Positions 1 through 12,616 of a stretch of 64,000 bases of DNA are shown in pieces. Position 1 is the first letter of the stretch. Every line of letters begins with the position of its first letter. The notes under the pieces are model-generated. The model saw nothing but the letters and a program-made list of their open reading frames with translations. It did no database searches and had not been told where the DNA came from. This DNA is from Hygrocybe punicea (lineage: Eukaryota; Basidiomycota; Agaricomycetes; Agaricales; Hygrophoraceae), in NCBI GenBank assembly GCA_963556145.1, contig OY744465.1:6138001-6202000 (forward strand), written 5' to 3'. The position numbers and the translations under genes are program-made.

Positions 1-1457
1 CGAGAGAGGGACCAACTATTAGCAGGACAAAAGACGGTTAGCAGAAGCAGGTGAATCTTCAATAACCAACGAAAAAACAAAGATATCTTTTTGAAGCCGT
101 CAGAAAAGCTCTGCGAGATGAAAGAACTTACAAGATTGTTCACGTCTTCGCCAGCCGACAACTTTGCCTTTGTAATATGCATATACGTATCCCATTGAGC
201 ACTCCCCATCGTAACAGGGTTGACATACACAACGCGTTTGCCCATCCTGCTCATAGTTTCTGGGGGCGAATTATCTACCGCAACATATGCACAACGATTA
301 AACCGCTCGCAAGCGTGGAAGCGTGTAGACTCTGGGTCACGGGTGACAATGGAGCGTAGGAATGGGTCGGAGATGTTCGTGTAGATTGTGTGTTTGTAAC
401 GGTCGACGTGAATCTTGGAAATCTCATTGGTGAACAGAGAAAATGTAAAATCGATGACCAGATGTACAGACTTTGGCATTGAAGGTACGGGCGATTGCTT
501 TGAGAATGTCTTCGTATCCCCATGTCCATGAATTGATGAAGAAGAAAGTCGTGGATGGGAAAATGGCCATTAGTTCAACTAACCCTGATGTTGCCTGTTC
601 CTGCAAAACATATCAGCTTAGATAGGAAATACGAGAATAAAAATAAGGGGTATTGGCATACCTTGCTGGGGACCACAAGTGGTGACAGGAGACTGGCCGT
701 GTCGAGGAAGATCGCATCGAGCGTTTTGACAACCCCATCTCCAGGACTTGTGGCAGATGATGTAGTGGAGCGGAGAGAATTGGGAGACGCCAGATATGGT
801 TGCAAATAAACGTTACGCGTAAGGGAGTTGACAAACCAAGGTTCCGCACGAAAGTCGCCTGTATGCAGAACAGCACCTTTGGCGCCTTCGATGAGAAACC
901 TAAGTGATAGCCATCAATGATTATAGTCAGATTGGTCTAATAGACACACACACATTACGGCTCCGGGACAGTGATTCGCATCGAAAAGAGTTATGGTGAC
1001 CGCTTCACTGTTGTCTAGGTGAAAGACGGTGGGAGTGTGAAGACGAAGTGGTTTCTAACCAAATAAATAAATAAACAAATCTCGAAATAACGGCGATGTA
1101 TGAAGACAAACAAACCAGAAGATCTCTCGATCCTGTATAATACGTGCGGCCGTCAGGTTCGATCCTTGGGTTGACCTTGAGATGAGAGAAAGTGCGTGTT
1201 TTCTCAGTTCTCAGTTCTAACTCATGCAGGGCGCGTTCAGCATAGACTTCATGTCTTAGTAGCATTTCTTTCGCGTCATACGAGCAGATGACTTGGTACC
1301 CGAACGACTTGGCAGACAGGCCATTGATGTGATCCGAGTGGGTGTGGGAGAGGAGATGAAGTGCCGGTGTGGTTGTGGTTGAGGTTGAGGTGGCAAAGTC
1401 GTCAACACGGATATTGTATGGGAGTACAAAGGAGTTGTACGGTGTGCCGGTGGGCAT
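1..1457 (-). CDS. Artemis/SNM1-type metallo-beta-lactamase DNA nuclease (3' end outside window)
   Basis: The protein starts at the ATG at 1455-1457 and reads leftward through several short introns off the window edge. The first exon holds the metallo-beta-lactamase metal-binding motif HTHSDH followed by NGLSAKSFGYQV, and then a segment around EMLLRHEVYAERA. Later exons (about 805-680, 590-480 and 430-1) contain LDAIFLDTASLL, ELMAIFPSTTFFFINSWTWGYE and KIHVDRYKHTIYTNISDPF, which follow the beta-CASP-like layout of SNM1/PSO2/Artemis proteins. Members of this family are nuclear 5' exo/endonucleases that act in interstrand cross-link repair or end processing. The motif and the order of blocks are seen; the exact paralogue is inference. 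Exon borders were not all resolved and the C-terminus is missing. Confidence 0.8.
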
Positions 1458-1700
1458 AGATTAATGATATTGCGGTCAGGCAAGGTCACGCATGTGACTA
1501 CTTGTGACAGCGCACGCTTCAGTGGCATTCCTAAATTTTCACATTCACCATGTAAAATTGCTTTACTGTGTAGCACAGTGGGTGATCGTAGATGGCTTAG
1601 ACGAGTCTTTCATTCTTCATATTGTTTGGCGCATCTAACCTGTCAGTGAGATGTAAAACTCTGAAAGTAAAAAAAAAAGACTGTACAACTTGTACGGTAG

Positions 1701-3353
1701 CTACATCCAATCAAAGTCCTTTGAACTAACTCGCTCTGATCGTTCCACGATGGCTTTTTCTTCAGCAGTCACCGGAGCAAGTTTCACACTGACAGCATCC
1801 AAAGTTACACCGTACTCAGTCTCCAGCTGTTCTTTCAGCCTTTCCACGGACCATTCAGCAGTCGCAGCATATTTGGTCAGTAATTGGAACATCCACCGAA
1901 CCGCTCCAGGATCACCATTGTAGAGCGCTATAGCGACGGAATCAGTCCAAGAGGTACAACAGATATGGGTTGACCTTACCCCTGCGTCTCATCACAAGGA
2001 ACTCCCTCCGTCCGGGAACTGACGATTGGGTTGAAGACCATTAAATTTGCATATATGAATACAGGACTGTACCTCGGGTCGGCAGACGAATACGGCGCCC
2101 GTTGAGCGGGTCGGGGTGCATGATCTATGAGACATCAGTCCTAACCAATGGGGATGAAGGAAAGGAAGCGAAACTCTTCTCACAATGTAATCGGCCTCCG
2201 GGAATGTTTTCAGATCGGATATTTGGTGAAGGAGAGCAGGTGTCCTACGAAATGAAGGACTCGGCAGAGGAACGAGTTCGTCATCGTCAATTTGGATGGG
2301 CTTGGGAACGCCGATTTCGGGATCGATGAGTTTCCCACAAATTTGCTTGTGCATATTCCAGTCTGCGCGTTGACATTCCCTGATTCAAATCTCAAGCTTG
2401 AACAAGGTGGATACAACGTATGCTTCGTACTTGGAGCAATAGCGAATATAGCGATTGGCCTTCTTTCTGCAGGTGCTGCATGCGGAAAACTTGTGACGAC
2501 TTGATTCCGTCTTTTGGCAATGCCAGCAACTATGATGTGCTCCTTTGTTCTCTTCTTTGTATTCCCTCATCATCTGCGCTGCCACATCGGGACCGTAATC
2601 ATTCCTAAAACGTTTGATGTGACGCTTAACGCTGTCAACCGGTGTCGCAAGGAAAGCTGGCTCTTCAGCGCCGTACTATAGATGGATACATCGACAAGCC
2701 ATCGCATATTATGATATATGGATAGTGAAACGCACGAAAGCAAGTAAGGTCTGCCAAGCCATCGTCGAAAGAAAGTAGATACGTTCAAGGCGCAGTGCAT
2801 TTTCGTCTCGTAGTACCACATCTAGGACAGGATGTGAGACGAACGTGGGTTCAAGCGGTTGAGAGTGAACATCTGCCGGTAGGAGTTTGTTGACGAGAGC
2901 CATGAAACCAGTTCCTTGTTGGTCTGCCAATCCGCTGACAGTGCTCTCCGGGCACCACATGCGCCGAGTCTCCATCCCGCTCCCCCCACTAATCACCGTT
3001 CGACATATGCCTTCTAGAACCAATTCTCGCCTTCGCGCATCGGGGAGTCCTCGCCACTTAGCCTCGAAATCATCCGTGACTAGCGATTCTACCATGCGCC
3101 GCCCAAAGTCATGCTGTAGATCACAGATGGCCTTGGTAAGCTGTACGATGTTGAGGGCGGCGTCAGATTCCGTTTCTGCAGTTGAGAACCTAGGCGGTTT
3201 CGATTTGAGAATGAAGGATAGAAGTTTGCCTCCATGAGAGTAAACTCCTGCGAGATCATTCTCCCACTTTTCGTTCCATGCGAGACGATCTTTCCGAATA
3301 TCTGGCCTGTCTGTGTCAGGCCAGACCGTTTCTGGCACCTTAGAAAAGGACAT
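1701..3353 (-). CDS. MYND-type zinc finger protein
   Basis: Starts at the ATG at 3351-3353 (MSFSKVPETVW); an upstream in-frame codon at 3404 is only a TTG. The first exon gives about 215 residues of largely helical sequence. A later exon encodes a MYND finger: CWHCQKT, then CSTCRKKANRY, then YCSKECQRADWNMHKQIC, which is created by joining across an intron at about 2368-2427 with donor GTACGA and acceptor CAG. The C-terminus (1892-1701) ends in EKAIVERSERVSSKDFDWM. MYND fingers are protein-protein interaction modules. The rest of the protein is of the kind often labelled 'MYND finger' in mushroom genomes, and no enzymatic domain is visible. Function unknown. Confidence 0.75.
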
Positions 3354-3571
3354 AGCCTGAGGTAGCAATGGGAGTTCGTGGGAATTATTATGTAGATGTA
3401 CCACCTGCTATCTTCATTTTAGGCTGGTGGTCCTTAGTACTTGGGAGCAAACTCTTCGATAAAGAACCAACGCAAACCGGGCCTCAGCTGATGTACACGA
3501 TTGGCACGAAACTTTCACGAAAAAATGCAAGAATAGTTAATGCAAATAGGATCATGATATTGCATCAAATC

Positions 3572-6315
3572 TCAAGGGAGAAATGCTTGTGCTTGCAACA
3601 ACCACGTACGAGCATACTCTCCCTGACGTTTCAGCAACTCGTTATGCGTTCCTTCCTCTATTATCGATGACTCATTCATGTATCTGGGCAGAAAGTAAAT
3701 ATTTATCATGGCGACGGAAACCCACACAAACACGTACAATATGATATCTGCGTGACGCGTAAGGTTTCCGAAACGATGGGAAGAGAAGAACATGGTTTTA
3801 TTTCCCCGTAGCTGGCGAAGTCTTTCGAAGAGATCTGGAGATGCGAGAAATCAGATACGGGGAAGGAATAGGAACAGATGCTGTCACCATGCTCCGCTAC
3901 TGGATCCAAGGACGCGCTAGGCTCATCAAATAATAATAAGCCCACAGTGGTTTCAGAAACGAGAGCTCTCATGAAAGTTCGAGATCTGCCTAAGGTCAGG
4001 GTAACGACGTTGTATCGAAATAAGGCACATACACCGCAAGCCGCTGCATTTGGCCCCCACTGAGTACAGTGTGATTCGTCGTGCCCATACCACCTACTCC
4101 CCGGACACGGCTATAGTCCACGGGTCTTCCGAATAATGTTTTGGTTCCCTCCGGTATCCCCGAGTAGTAGTCGCCGACGGGCCGTTCAAGATATGTTTGG
4201 AAGCCTTGTGGAAGATGGTTTATTAACTCTTGCGCACCTCCCAGTCTTGCGGCCTCTGTGATCTTGTCTTCATCGTGGGCGTGTTTTGGATCACCAAGAC
4301 CAATGTTATCCTTGATCTTTCACAAAGTTGTAAGTGTCTGCCCAAGATGTACGATATGCATCACGTACAGATAACGGAAAATGAGTATAATCCTGGAACA
4401 GCACACAAAGTGCATTTCTCAGATCAGCTAACTTCAAGGTCCGTATTTCCATACCATCAAGAAATATTTCTCCCTCAGTGGGATCGTATAGGCGGGCAAT
4501 CAGTTTGAGAATTGTGCTCTTGCCAGAACCATTGGCTCCGACGACAACCTTTGCTTTCATCATTAACAGATCGCTTGCGAATAATTATCATGTAGCGTAC
4601 GCAGAGTTGTCCTCGCTCGATTTTGAACGACGTGTTACGCAGAGCATAAGTCTCGCTTCCAGGATACTGGAACGACACATTTCTGAATCAAAGGGATGTA
4701 TCAGATGCTGTTGAAAACCAGTATATTTGGCGGGGCAGAATACTTGAATTCGATAGAAATTCCGTTATTGAGGGTTTGCTGGTTCTCTGGAAATGACGCC
4801 CGACCATCGACCACCTGGTTCGGTATGTTCCCTATGTCATACAATTTGCGCACACTGGCCAGTTGATCGGCAATGGACCCAGTTTGGTTAAGAAAGCTAA
4901 TAAGGCCAGACGAAAATGTTGAACTAGTTTTTTGTATCAGATTCAAGGAGGCGAGGGAGAGCGGAATGGCCATGGGGTATTGAACGGCTCGCAAAGTAAA
5001 AACAATCTATCAATGCAGAAAGTTGTTGTGATAGATGTCTCGGAATCCATGTCATCCCAGCTCACCTGAGGCAACTCGCGCAGGGGTTCTTGAATGATAG
5101 ACGAAAATGTCAACCGATCCTGGGTTCTATATAAACCAAGTGCTTCGTGAAGGTCGCCAGTTTCGTCAGGCGTATTTTTGAGCGCGTCGCGGTATTCTCA
5201 TGAAAGGGTGGATGAAATATTCGATAAGAAAAGACCGACGTCCACTTACGAGCGGTAAGGTGTTCGGAGATGGACCCAGCGACAACCTCATTACGATGCG
5301 AGGGGTTGTTAACGACCTTTTTCAACCCTTGCATCCGGATATAGTTGCTATCGGTGGTAGTTGCTGCCCACACTGCGAGTGCAAACAGTCGTCACAACGA
5401 TGAAAGATAAAACGCCAAGGACGATATACACCTCCAGATCGGATTCTTCCGATCCTTGAATTGACCCAATGAAACAGTGACTGAGAGAAACTCAAGACTG
5501 CCAGTAACGGGCCGTCCCTTTGGTCACGTAATACACCCATGAGTACGGTCACTTGAGATATCAGTTGCAGCGTTGTAGTGAACAAACGAACTATCATGAC
5601 GACGGTTTCCCATGCGATGCTGGAGCGCCCGTAGTGGGAACACGCTCGCTCAAGTTGTCGTTGCACAATAGGGTCATCGAAGGTCGGGACGTCCAACCTA
5701 GCCATTGCATGAAATATATGAACAGAGTAATACTTCTTGATCCGCATGTCCAAGGGTAAGGTTAATTGACTCCTGAAGTAGGATAGCAGTCGGGTAATTA
5801 TCGTGCAACAAAATCGGCCAACAGCAACACGCAGCAGGAGTTCCTTGTCTACTGCTCTCTTGTCGACAGCTTCCTGCACCTGTAAAGTGTTCCGTGGTTG
5901 AGTTGGGGTGAGAAGGAACCGCGATTCGCTGACTTACTATCTTGAGTAGTTGGCCCGAGTACCTTGAAACGATTCAGTTCTTCCGGGACGAACAGATCGA
6001 AGAATCCAGTCACCATAGAGATACAGCTGGCACTAAAGATGCAATGATTTCCACCAGGACATAAAGAGATACCAATGTGACACAGCCGTTGATGTTCGCA
6101 ATATCCTTGACCATCCGCCAAACATAGGGTAGGCTGTTCACCATTTCGTAGTAGTTCTGCAGTCTCTCTGAGGAGACTGGGATGCGACCCAAATTGGGTT
6201 CTTTTTCTTCGTAGATATCCCAAACGCCAATTCGAGTGTGCTTGACGTGACGAGCATCGTGAGGATCGAAACTTTTCTGCGATGAATTACGAGCGACGCG
6301 TCTTCTCCTGAACAT
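3572..6315 (-). CDS. ABC half-transporter (TMD-NBD), multi-intron
   Basis: Minus-strand gene with at least six short introns. I take the ATG at 6313-6315 (MFRRRRVARNSSQ) because the longer frame opens at a TTG. The N-terminal half (about 6315-4700) contains hydrophobic segments typical of an exporter membrane domain. The nucleotide-binding domain follows: Walker A GANGSGKST (about 4515-4545), Q-loop FQDYTHF, signature LSGGQMQRLA at 4050-4064 with an intron directly after it, Walker B LLLFDEPSASLDP near 3930-3960, and H-loop SSHRFGNLTRHAD near 3770. The C-terminus reads SIIEEGTHNELLKRQGEYARTW, the usual end of exporter NBDs. All NBD motifs are intact, so it may be functional. Substrate and membrane are unknown. 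Confidence 0.85.
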
Positions 6316-6557
6316 TGAAAACGGTGAGGTCGGCCTTTGGACCGAGTCTTCTAGGGATTCAGCTCCAGAAGTGGAACCAAGCTGGTTCCTCAAGTTGTCC
6401 GGAGTGGAACGTTGAATGTTGAATTTTCAACTATAAACTTGAATAAGCTTCAAGCTTCAAGCTTGAAGGACCTACCCTTTCTGGACAATTCGTTCCACTA
6501 ACAAGATCAAAGCCACATTTTCTCTCCCACCCAAATCGTTGACGATCCGATATTCAA

Positions 6558-7688
6558 ATGTCTGGCAAGGGGAAAAATCCTGACGTCAAAGTGCTCAAAG
6601 GTCAAGAAGGTAAAATAAGTCTATATTCTGGTGGAAAGCTAACTGGTGTATGCACGAAGCGGAGGACCGTGTTCTCGAATACGTTAAACGGGTTTGCAGT
6701 AACCGAGACGGCCAGCCTGTGTTTTATTCATTTGCTCCCCTACCTAGATGAACCGCCCATATGGCGCAGTAGACGTCTCGGCGAATCTCAAAGGCGCAGT
6801 TCCCAAAACCGCAACTCAAAAAATCTTGGTCGCGCTTGCGGAGAAGGGAGAATTGGTGCAGAAGACATACGGTTCGTGTTCAATCTGACCGGAAATACAT
6901 TGTGAATACGTCTATATATGCGCCTATCTCACCTCACCTCCAGGCAAGACTACATTTTTTGTCGCCAATCAAGCCCGTATGGAGGAAATGTCTCCCGAAC
7001 AGCTCGCTGCCCTCGAAGCAGAACACAAGTCCCTCGAAGAGGAAAACAAACTTCGTGGGGCTAGTGTCAAAGCTCTATCTAGTGGTAAGCAGGATCGGTT
7101 CACGTCACAGCGTTGTTTCAAGACCATTTTGATTTGCGTGAAGAATTAGCGAGATTAAAAACAAGCCTTACTGATGGGGAGCTGCACACCCAAACAACGG
7201 AGACTGCAGCCCTCGTAAGAATATCACACTCTTACTCTCCGGGAGGTATAGTTCTACTCGTGCTCTTGTCTATCTAGATCAAGAAAACTGCCGCCCAACT
7301 AGACACCCTTCGTTCTGGTGCTCCTCCAATATCAGCACAGGAGCTGGTGCAGCTGGACACGGACTGGCTCAAATGGAAGAACGAATGGGTCCGCAGGAAG
7401 AAGACCTTTACAACGTATGCTCATCCACTGCACCAAACCTTTTCTCATGAGCCTGCATACTTCGCACTACTGAACAAACTGCTCCATCTCCTCACCATCT
7501 TATGTTGCAGATTCTGGCAGCTAGCAACTGACGCTCTCCCCCCTCAAGACACCTCGAGCCTCGCAGAAGACCTAGGAATTGAAATTGACATGGCCGAGCA
7601 CACCGCCCTCGAACGCAGCGCACTCTTTCTCGCTCACTATGGAAAAATTCCCAGCATTCTGAAGCGGAAAAGAGAACCTGGCTCTTAG
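6558..7688 (+). CDS. HOP2: Homologous-pairing protein 2 (meiotic TBPIP/HOP2 family)
   Basis: Starts at the ATG at 6558 (MSGKGKNPDVKVLKGQE). Splicing at 6610 to about 6660 joins KGQE to AEDRVLEYVKR in frame. The winged-helix region NRPYGAVDVSANLKGAVPK...ILVALAEKGELVQKTYGK follows, then a coiled coil (EEMSPEQLAALEAEHKSLEEEN) and the C-terminal DWLKWKNEWVRRKK...FWQLATDALPP block typical of HOP2. The order winged helix, leucine-rich coiled coil, C-terminal cap matches the roughly 220-residue family. In other eukaryotes HOP2 pairs with MND1 and helps RAD51/DMC1 strand invasion in meiosis. About five short introns are needed. No break is seen. Confidence 0.88.
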
Positions 7689-8458
7689 GTCCGAGTGCTG
7701 ATTCGACTGCCTGGGTGTCCTTTTGGTGCCTGTTCTTACGTCCATGAGGTCCAAATCTCTTTGGTCCTTGTCCCTGATCTCTCGACATGCTGTTCTTCCT
7801 CCATTGTATTTATTCTTGTCAGACACCGTCAGCAATGCTCATGATGATGATTCCGCTTCCGACGTCTTCAAGGCAGTTCAAGTCTACATTCAGGCCCTAA
7901 ATTAAATCGGGGCAAGAGTTCCTGCATTTGGTCAAGTAAAGTGTTTCTTGGCGATCGCATGTTCCGTTCCTGCGATTTTTTTTCAACGGAGGGCCGCTTC
8001 CCGCCCTGATCAGGGTCTAAGTTATGTAAAGTGTAAAGTATAATACTTGCTTGATGTGAATCACTCGGATAGAAGATTCAAGTTCAAGTTGAGTCATTCG
8101 AAATCAGCGTGTATGGGATGGTTCAAGTTATGGCACACAAAGGTTGGATGCTACGTCGACTCATATAAAGCGGTACTCATGAAGTTCATGTTCTTGGCAA
8201 GCGCCAGGGGTAGGTCCTTACTTATTAATTTATCCAAACCAAACCTATGGCACTGCCCGTAACTGATTCCCGTGTCAAGCTTGTCAAGGCGGATCCTTAT
8301 CAGAAACAGTCAAGAGCGTAATGTGATTTTTATGATGCCTGGTGCCTGGTACACGACCTCCATATATTGAACAATGGTTTCCCGTTTTTCAACGTCTTTT
8401 CGCGAGTCGAACTCAGAGTTCCAAATCCTCAACCGTCCCTTGCATACTAGGGGCCGAA
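7689..8458. other. Intergenic, no gene recognised
   Basis: Downstream of HOP2 I see short, mostly overlapping frames without recognisable motifs. The stretch includes HOP2 3' UTR and probably the promoter of the membrane protein gene that follows. Confidence 0.5.
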
Positions 8459-8686
8459 ATGTTTAAAGGTTGCAACTGGATATGGGCCAAGACGTGGAGG
8501 GAATGCACTGTTTGGTGAGTTCTGATATCCTTGCTGCAGATCGAACATTCCTAATCTTTTTGAGCAGTCTTCGACATATATACGATCGAGGCACTTCGTA
8601 CATGACGGCGAACGGAATCAAGGCTGCACCCTCATATCTTCCTTTTTGTATGTCCCCGCTTCACCGAAATCCTAGTCAGCACTTAT

Positions 8687-10616
8687 GTGTTTCCGTTAGC
8701 CGTTGCTCCGGCTCTCGTGTTCACTTTGTTCGCTAGCACGCTCATTTCACCAGCTTCGGCGACGAATTTTACGCAGTGCTTGATCGAGGTTAAAAGCGGG
8801 CTGTGGGGATCAACTGGAGGAACAGATAACAACGGGAATCTGGTAACGCATATTTCAGACGCCACGGCTATCACATACGACTTGTGCGTTCGGGCGTGTG
8901 GATCGGACCCACAACCCTTCAAATGGTCCACCTTCGCTCAACAGTTCAATGCCTGGCTTTTGCCATGGCTGGCACTGGTCTCCCAGCTGCCTTTTGGCGC
9001 AAGCCTCCCTCAAGACAATCTCTTGTCCATGCTGCTTGTTGTCGGATCTCCCACATTGGCTGCGTATTCACTGGTATTAATGGCGTTGAACGGGCAGTGG
9101 GTTTCTCAGCGGTTCCGAAAGGTCAAGTATCCCAACAGTGCACACGCCGTCCGAATTCTCAGAAATCTACAACAAGTACCGCTAAAGATAGTGACTGAGG
9201 ATTGTTTGCTTGCTTCGCTCGTTGTCCTCCCACAGAACGACCCATGGTGGAAAGATCTTTCCGAAAGGCTGGAGTACACACACACGTGGTCGTTAGCCGT
9301 CGTCGTATCGATCCTTGGTGTCATCATCGCATATGTCTTCACACTCGTTGATTCCTTTACGAATATCGCGGTCGACACTCTCAATTCGACTGGCCAGGGT
9401 GTCGGCACCGTTTGGCTTTGGCTATTGCCGATAGTGTCCGGATGGCTCTTGCTCTCGCCGAAATCTGACTACCACCGTGTAAGCCGTGCCTTCAAGCACG
9501 CCAATAAACTCGCGCATGTCGCTACACCAGCCGGCGTTGTCCTGGCACGCGGTCGCCCCTTCGAAAGATATGGAATCTCGTTGCAAGAATATTACGATGG
9601 ATCAGTTTTTCGTGCTCATGAATGTACGCCACCGGTGTTCCATTATGCGCTCTTCCTGCCATGGGTTCAAGCAGTGGAGGACGTGCACGCTGCATTTCTT
9701 CACGCCACGAAGAAAGCCATTGCTCATGAACCTGTTAACGCAGAGGTGGATATGGAGTGGGCGGACGAGACGATTGAGCCTGCATTCCGAATGGGGTCCG
9801 CGGAGCAGGTCGAGAACTATTGTCATCCACTGGATCAGGGCAGGCGTTTTCGCATGGGACCTAATGTTATATCGAGGATGGTGATAGCCTCGTTTCTTGC
9901 CCTTGGCTTGCAATGGGGTACTGCAGGCGGCGCCATAATAGTTCAGTGGTACACGCCGACACGGGGTATGTTTCGGACAAAGTTCAATTCTAAACTTTGA
10001 CTGATTTCCATATTATTGCACGTACGTAGGTCTCGGTTGCCGTTCAGGCTCCTACCTGCTTTATGCCTCCTTGTCAACATTCGTTTGGATGGCGCTGGTT
10101 CTTTCCAGCTTGTTGGCGCATTATTCCAGCTTTGGAGAACGCTCGACTGTAGAAACTGGTTTGCCACGGAATGATTCGCCGCCGGAGGTTATACCTTTGC
10201 GGGAAATCTCGAAGGAGTATACACCTGCACAGGAATCTCCACCTGCTGTACAGCATGTACTCCTCCCGAAAGAAGAGACTGAACACATAATTTCCTCATC
10301 TACCACTCATTCTGCTGAAACGTTTTCGATTTTCCTCCGGCGCGTGGCATACGTCCTAGCAATCCTCAATGCCATCTGGCTTCTTTCAAGCTGTTTGTTC
10401 CAGCTTACCAACTTCTTCGATCGGTGTTACTGCGACAGCAGCTATCTCGGTCTTGGCTCCAAGGCCTATGCTGTCTTCCACCCTAACGACTTCGATGTTT
10501 CCATAATGAAGGGTGCGTGGTATGGTGGAGTGGGGCTAGGCGCTGGGTGCGCTCTAGTATTCTTTGGATTCGTGCGGTTGTATATCCCCCCGATGCATGT
10601 TCCGCTGCACGAGTAA
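8687..10616 (+). CDS. Multi-pass membrane protein with N-terminal signal sequence, function unknown
   Basis: A long frame (to about 9966) is joined by one short intron (near 9967-10030, donor GTATGT) to a second exon ending at 10616. The protein opens with a hydrophobic leader ending LISPASATNF and a conserved-looking block with Cys residues (TQCLIEVKSG, YDLCVRACGSDP). About eight hydrophobic segments follow, including LLSMLLVVGSPTLAAYSLVL, WSLAVVVSILGVIIAYVF, TVWLWLLPIVSGWLLL and YVLAILNAIWLLSSCLFQL. I know this as a fungal membrane family without assigned function. The frame opens at a GTG (8687), not an ATG, so the true start is probably in an upstream exon. The ATG at 8459 followed by a GTGAGT donor is a candidate I could not join cleanly. 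Confidence 0.65.
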
Positions 10617-10684
10617 TCGACCACCACGATGGTGACTTTTTAAACACTTGCGTAATAAATATCTTTACCACAGCATTTATTTTC

Positions 10685-11482
10685 TTACAGCAGTTTTCAT
10701 AAACATGCGGAAAAGTTGAAAACAGATTTGAGGTGTAAAAATTTTGGACTTGGTGAAATTTCTCTTGTATCTCATGGAATACTGCATGGATTGAGATGGT
10801 TATAGAGGGAAAGTTGTACTATTTCTTAAGGGCTTTCTACTCCTGTAATTACATTTGGACAATATTTAGTGTATGGTCAGTTGTAGATGAAATAACAGGG
10901 AAACCAGCATTTTTTGAGACCCAAAATGATATTGTCAAATTATGACATCAAATGAGCTCCTATGAAGAAGATTGTAGGGAGAAAATTGTTCATTTTTTCA
11001 AGGGCTAGAAGTACATATACCGTGTTTTTCTTGATTTTTGCATGTTGAGCCAATATGACATCAGTACTATTTTTGATTGCATTGGGATTAAAATACTACA
11101 AGAATTATAAATATTGGCTCAAAACACAAAAATCAAGAAAAACACGGTATATGCATTTCTAGCCCTTGAAAAAATGAACAATTTTCTCCCTACAATCTTC
11201 TTCATAGGAGCTCATTTGATGTCATAATTTGACAATATCATTTTGGGTCTCAAAAAATGCTGGTTTCCCTGTTATTTCATCTACAACTGACCATACACTA
11301 AATATTGTCCAAATGTAATTACAGGAGTAGAAAGCCCTTAAGAAATAGTACAACTTTCCCTCTATAACCATCTCAATCCATGCAGTATTCCATGAGATAC
11401 AAGAGAAATTTCACCAAGTCCAAAATTTTTACACCTCAAATCTGTTTTCAACTTTTCCGCATGTTTATGAAAACTGCTGTAA
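10685..11482. repeat. Long near-perfect palindrome (fold-back element): 372-bp arms, 54-bp spacer
   Basis: Bases 10685-11056 are repeated as the reverse complement at 11111-11482 with very few mismatches. The outer ends read TTACAGCAGTTTTCAT and ATGAAAACTGCTGTAA. The spacer is AT-rich and there is no coding sequence. I found no clear target duplication. The element begins 69 bp after the stop of the membrane protein gene, so that gene's 3' UTR could fold into a long hairpin. Likely a fold-back or MITE-like element. Confidence 0.9.
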
Positions 11483-12470
11483 ATATATATGTTTGTTCTT
11501 TCAAAGATTTATTTTTTCAAAAAATGTCATGCATTTTGAAAACAGCAATAATAATATATGAATAATGGTACACCATTGAGAATAGTATCTGTGTATCAAC
11601 CTATTGTAATAACCATGCCTTCACCGCTCCTTCTCCCCTTGAGAATTTGATCACGCCGGATTTGGCGTTTGTACGTTCTCTTGTACCGATCCAAAATATT
11701 CTCCATCCGGCTCTTCGACTCCTCCTTCAATAACGGCAACAACTTCTTTCTCTGGCTTGGCATCTCGGATATACACCCCAGCCTCGAGATTGCTCCTTGC
11801 CAAGATTGCTGACTTGCTCCCGATAATCACTTCCTCCCTGGTGTTCTGTGTCAGTCGACATGCAAAACAAGGTGTATATTCCTACCATCTCGAGATAACC
11901 TGGCATCATCGCTCTTTCAAAAAAAGCCAAGCACTCGAAGGTAAGCACACATTCGGTTTTTATCTATAAACAGTTGCATCTCCGCCCATGCACTTCTTGC
12001 GCATGTTCGGTGGTTAGATGAAAATGGGTACCGCCGATTGGGAGATGGTGGACCAGCCGCGGACATGAGTTACTTGGTGCGTTATTTGTTCTTGGATTCA
12101 AGTAGAACAGAATTGAGCGCCTCACAGCACAGAGTCTGAATTAAGAAAGGCTGATTGTTTTGCGACACAATCATCCGCAGGGGGATAAACGAGGAGGTGG
12201 ACAGCTGTTTCGCTTCGTATCTTGACGGGAAAAGGTGCCATCTGTTCGTTCGAAGATGCGAGGTGGAGGTTGCAGGTAATCCTCCCTGTAAAGTACTAAG
12301 GAGGGACGAGAGAAACCTCTTCCAAGCGCCCTGTGCGTATTATATCTGCAGCAACTGTGCAACCACCTCCTCAATTAATTATTAGGCACCCTCAAAACGT
12401 GCAGTAGGACGGTCCTTGATTGACCCTTTAGTCGGATCAATTCAATTTCAGCATCGGGGATCATGAAACA
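11483..12470. other. Intergenic; possible exon relic on minus strand
   Basis: On the minus strand at about 11850-11610, two overlapping frames look protein-like (one basic and coiled-coil-like, with KEESKSRMENILDRYKRTYK; the other with EVVAVIEGGVEEPDG). Neither connects to an identifiable gene. The remainder shows nothing I recognise. Confidence 0.3.
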
Positions 12471-12515
12471 CATCAGGAAAACACGGGTTGACTTAATTTG
12501 ACTTAATCGGACTTA
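12471..12515. repeat. Plavaka left terminal inverted repeat
   Basis: The first 45 bases match the reverse complement of 26369-26413 with one difference. The repeat runs on into TTAAGT-type subterminal repeats up to about 12600, likely transposase binding sites. Confidence 0.85.
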
Positions 12516-12616
12516 GTCAACTTAAACCCACTTACTCAACTTAAAAACACTTACTCGACTTAAACACACTTAAATTTTATTAAAACTTGATATTAAAAAA
12601 TTAATTGTAGTACTAT

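Noticed and set aside
10685..11482. Palindrome read as a DNA transposon with TIRs
   Set aside because: There is no internal sequence beyond 54 bp, no coding capacity and no target duplication found; kept as a fold-back repeat only.
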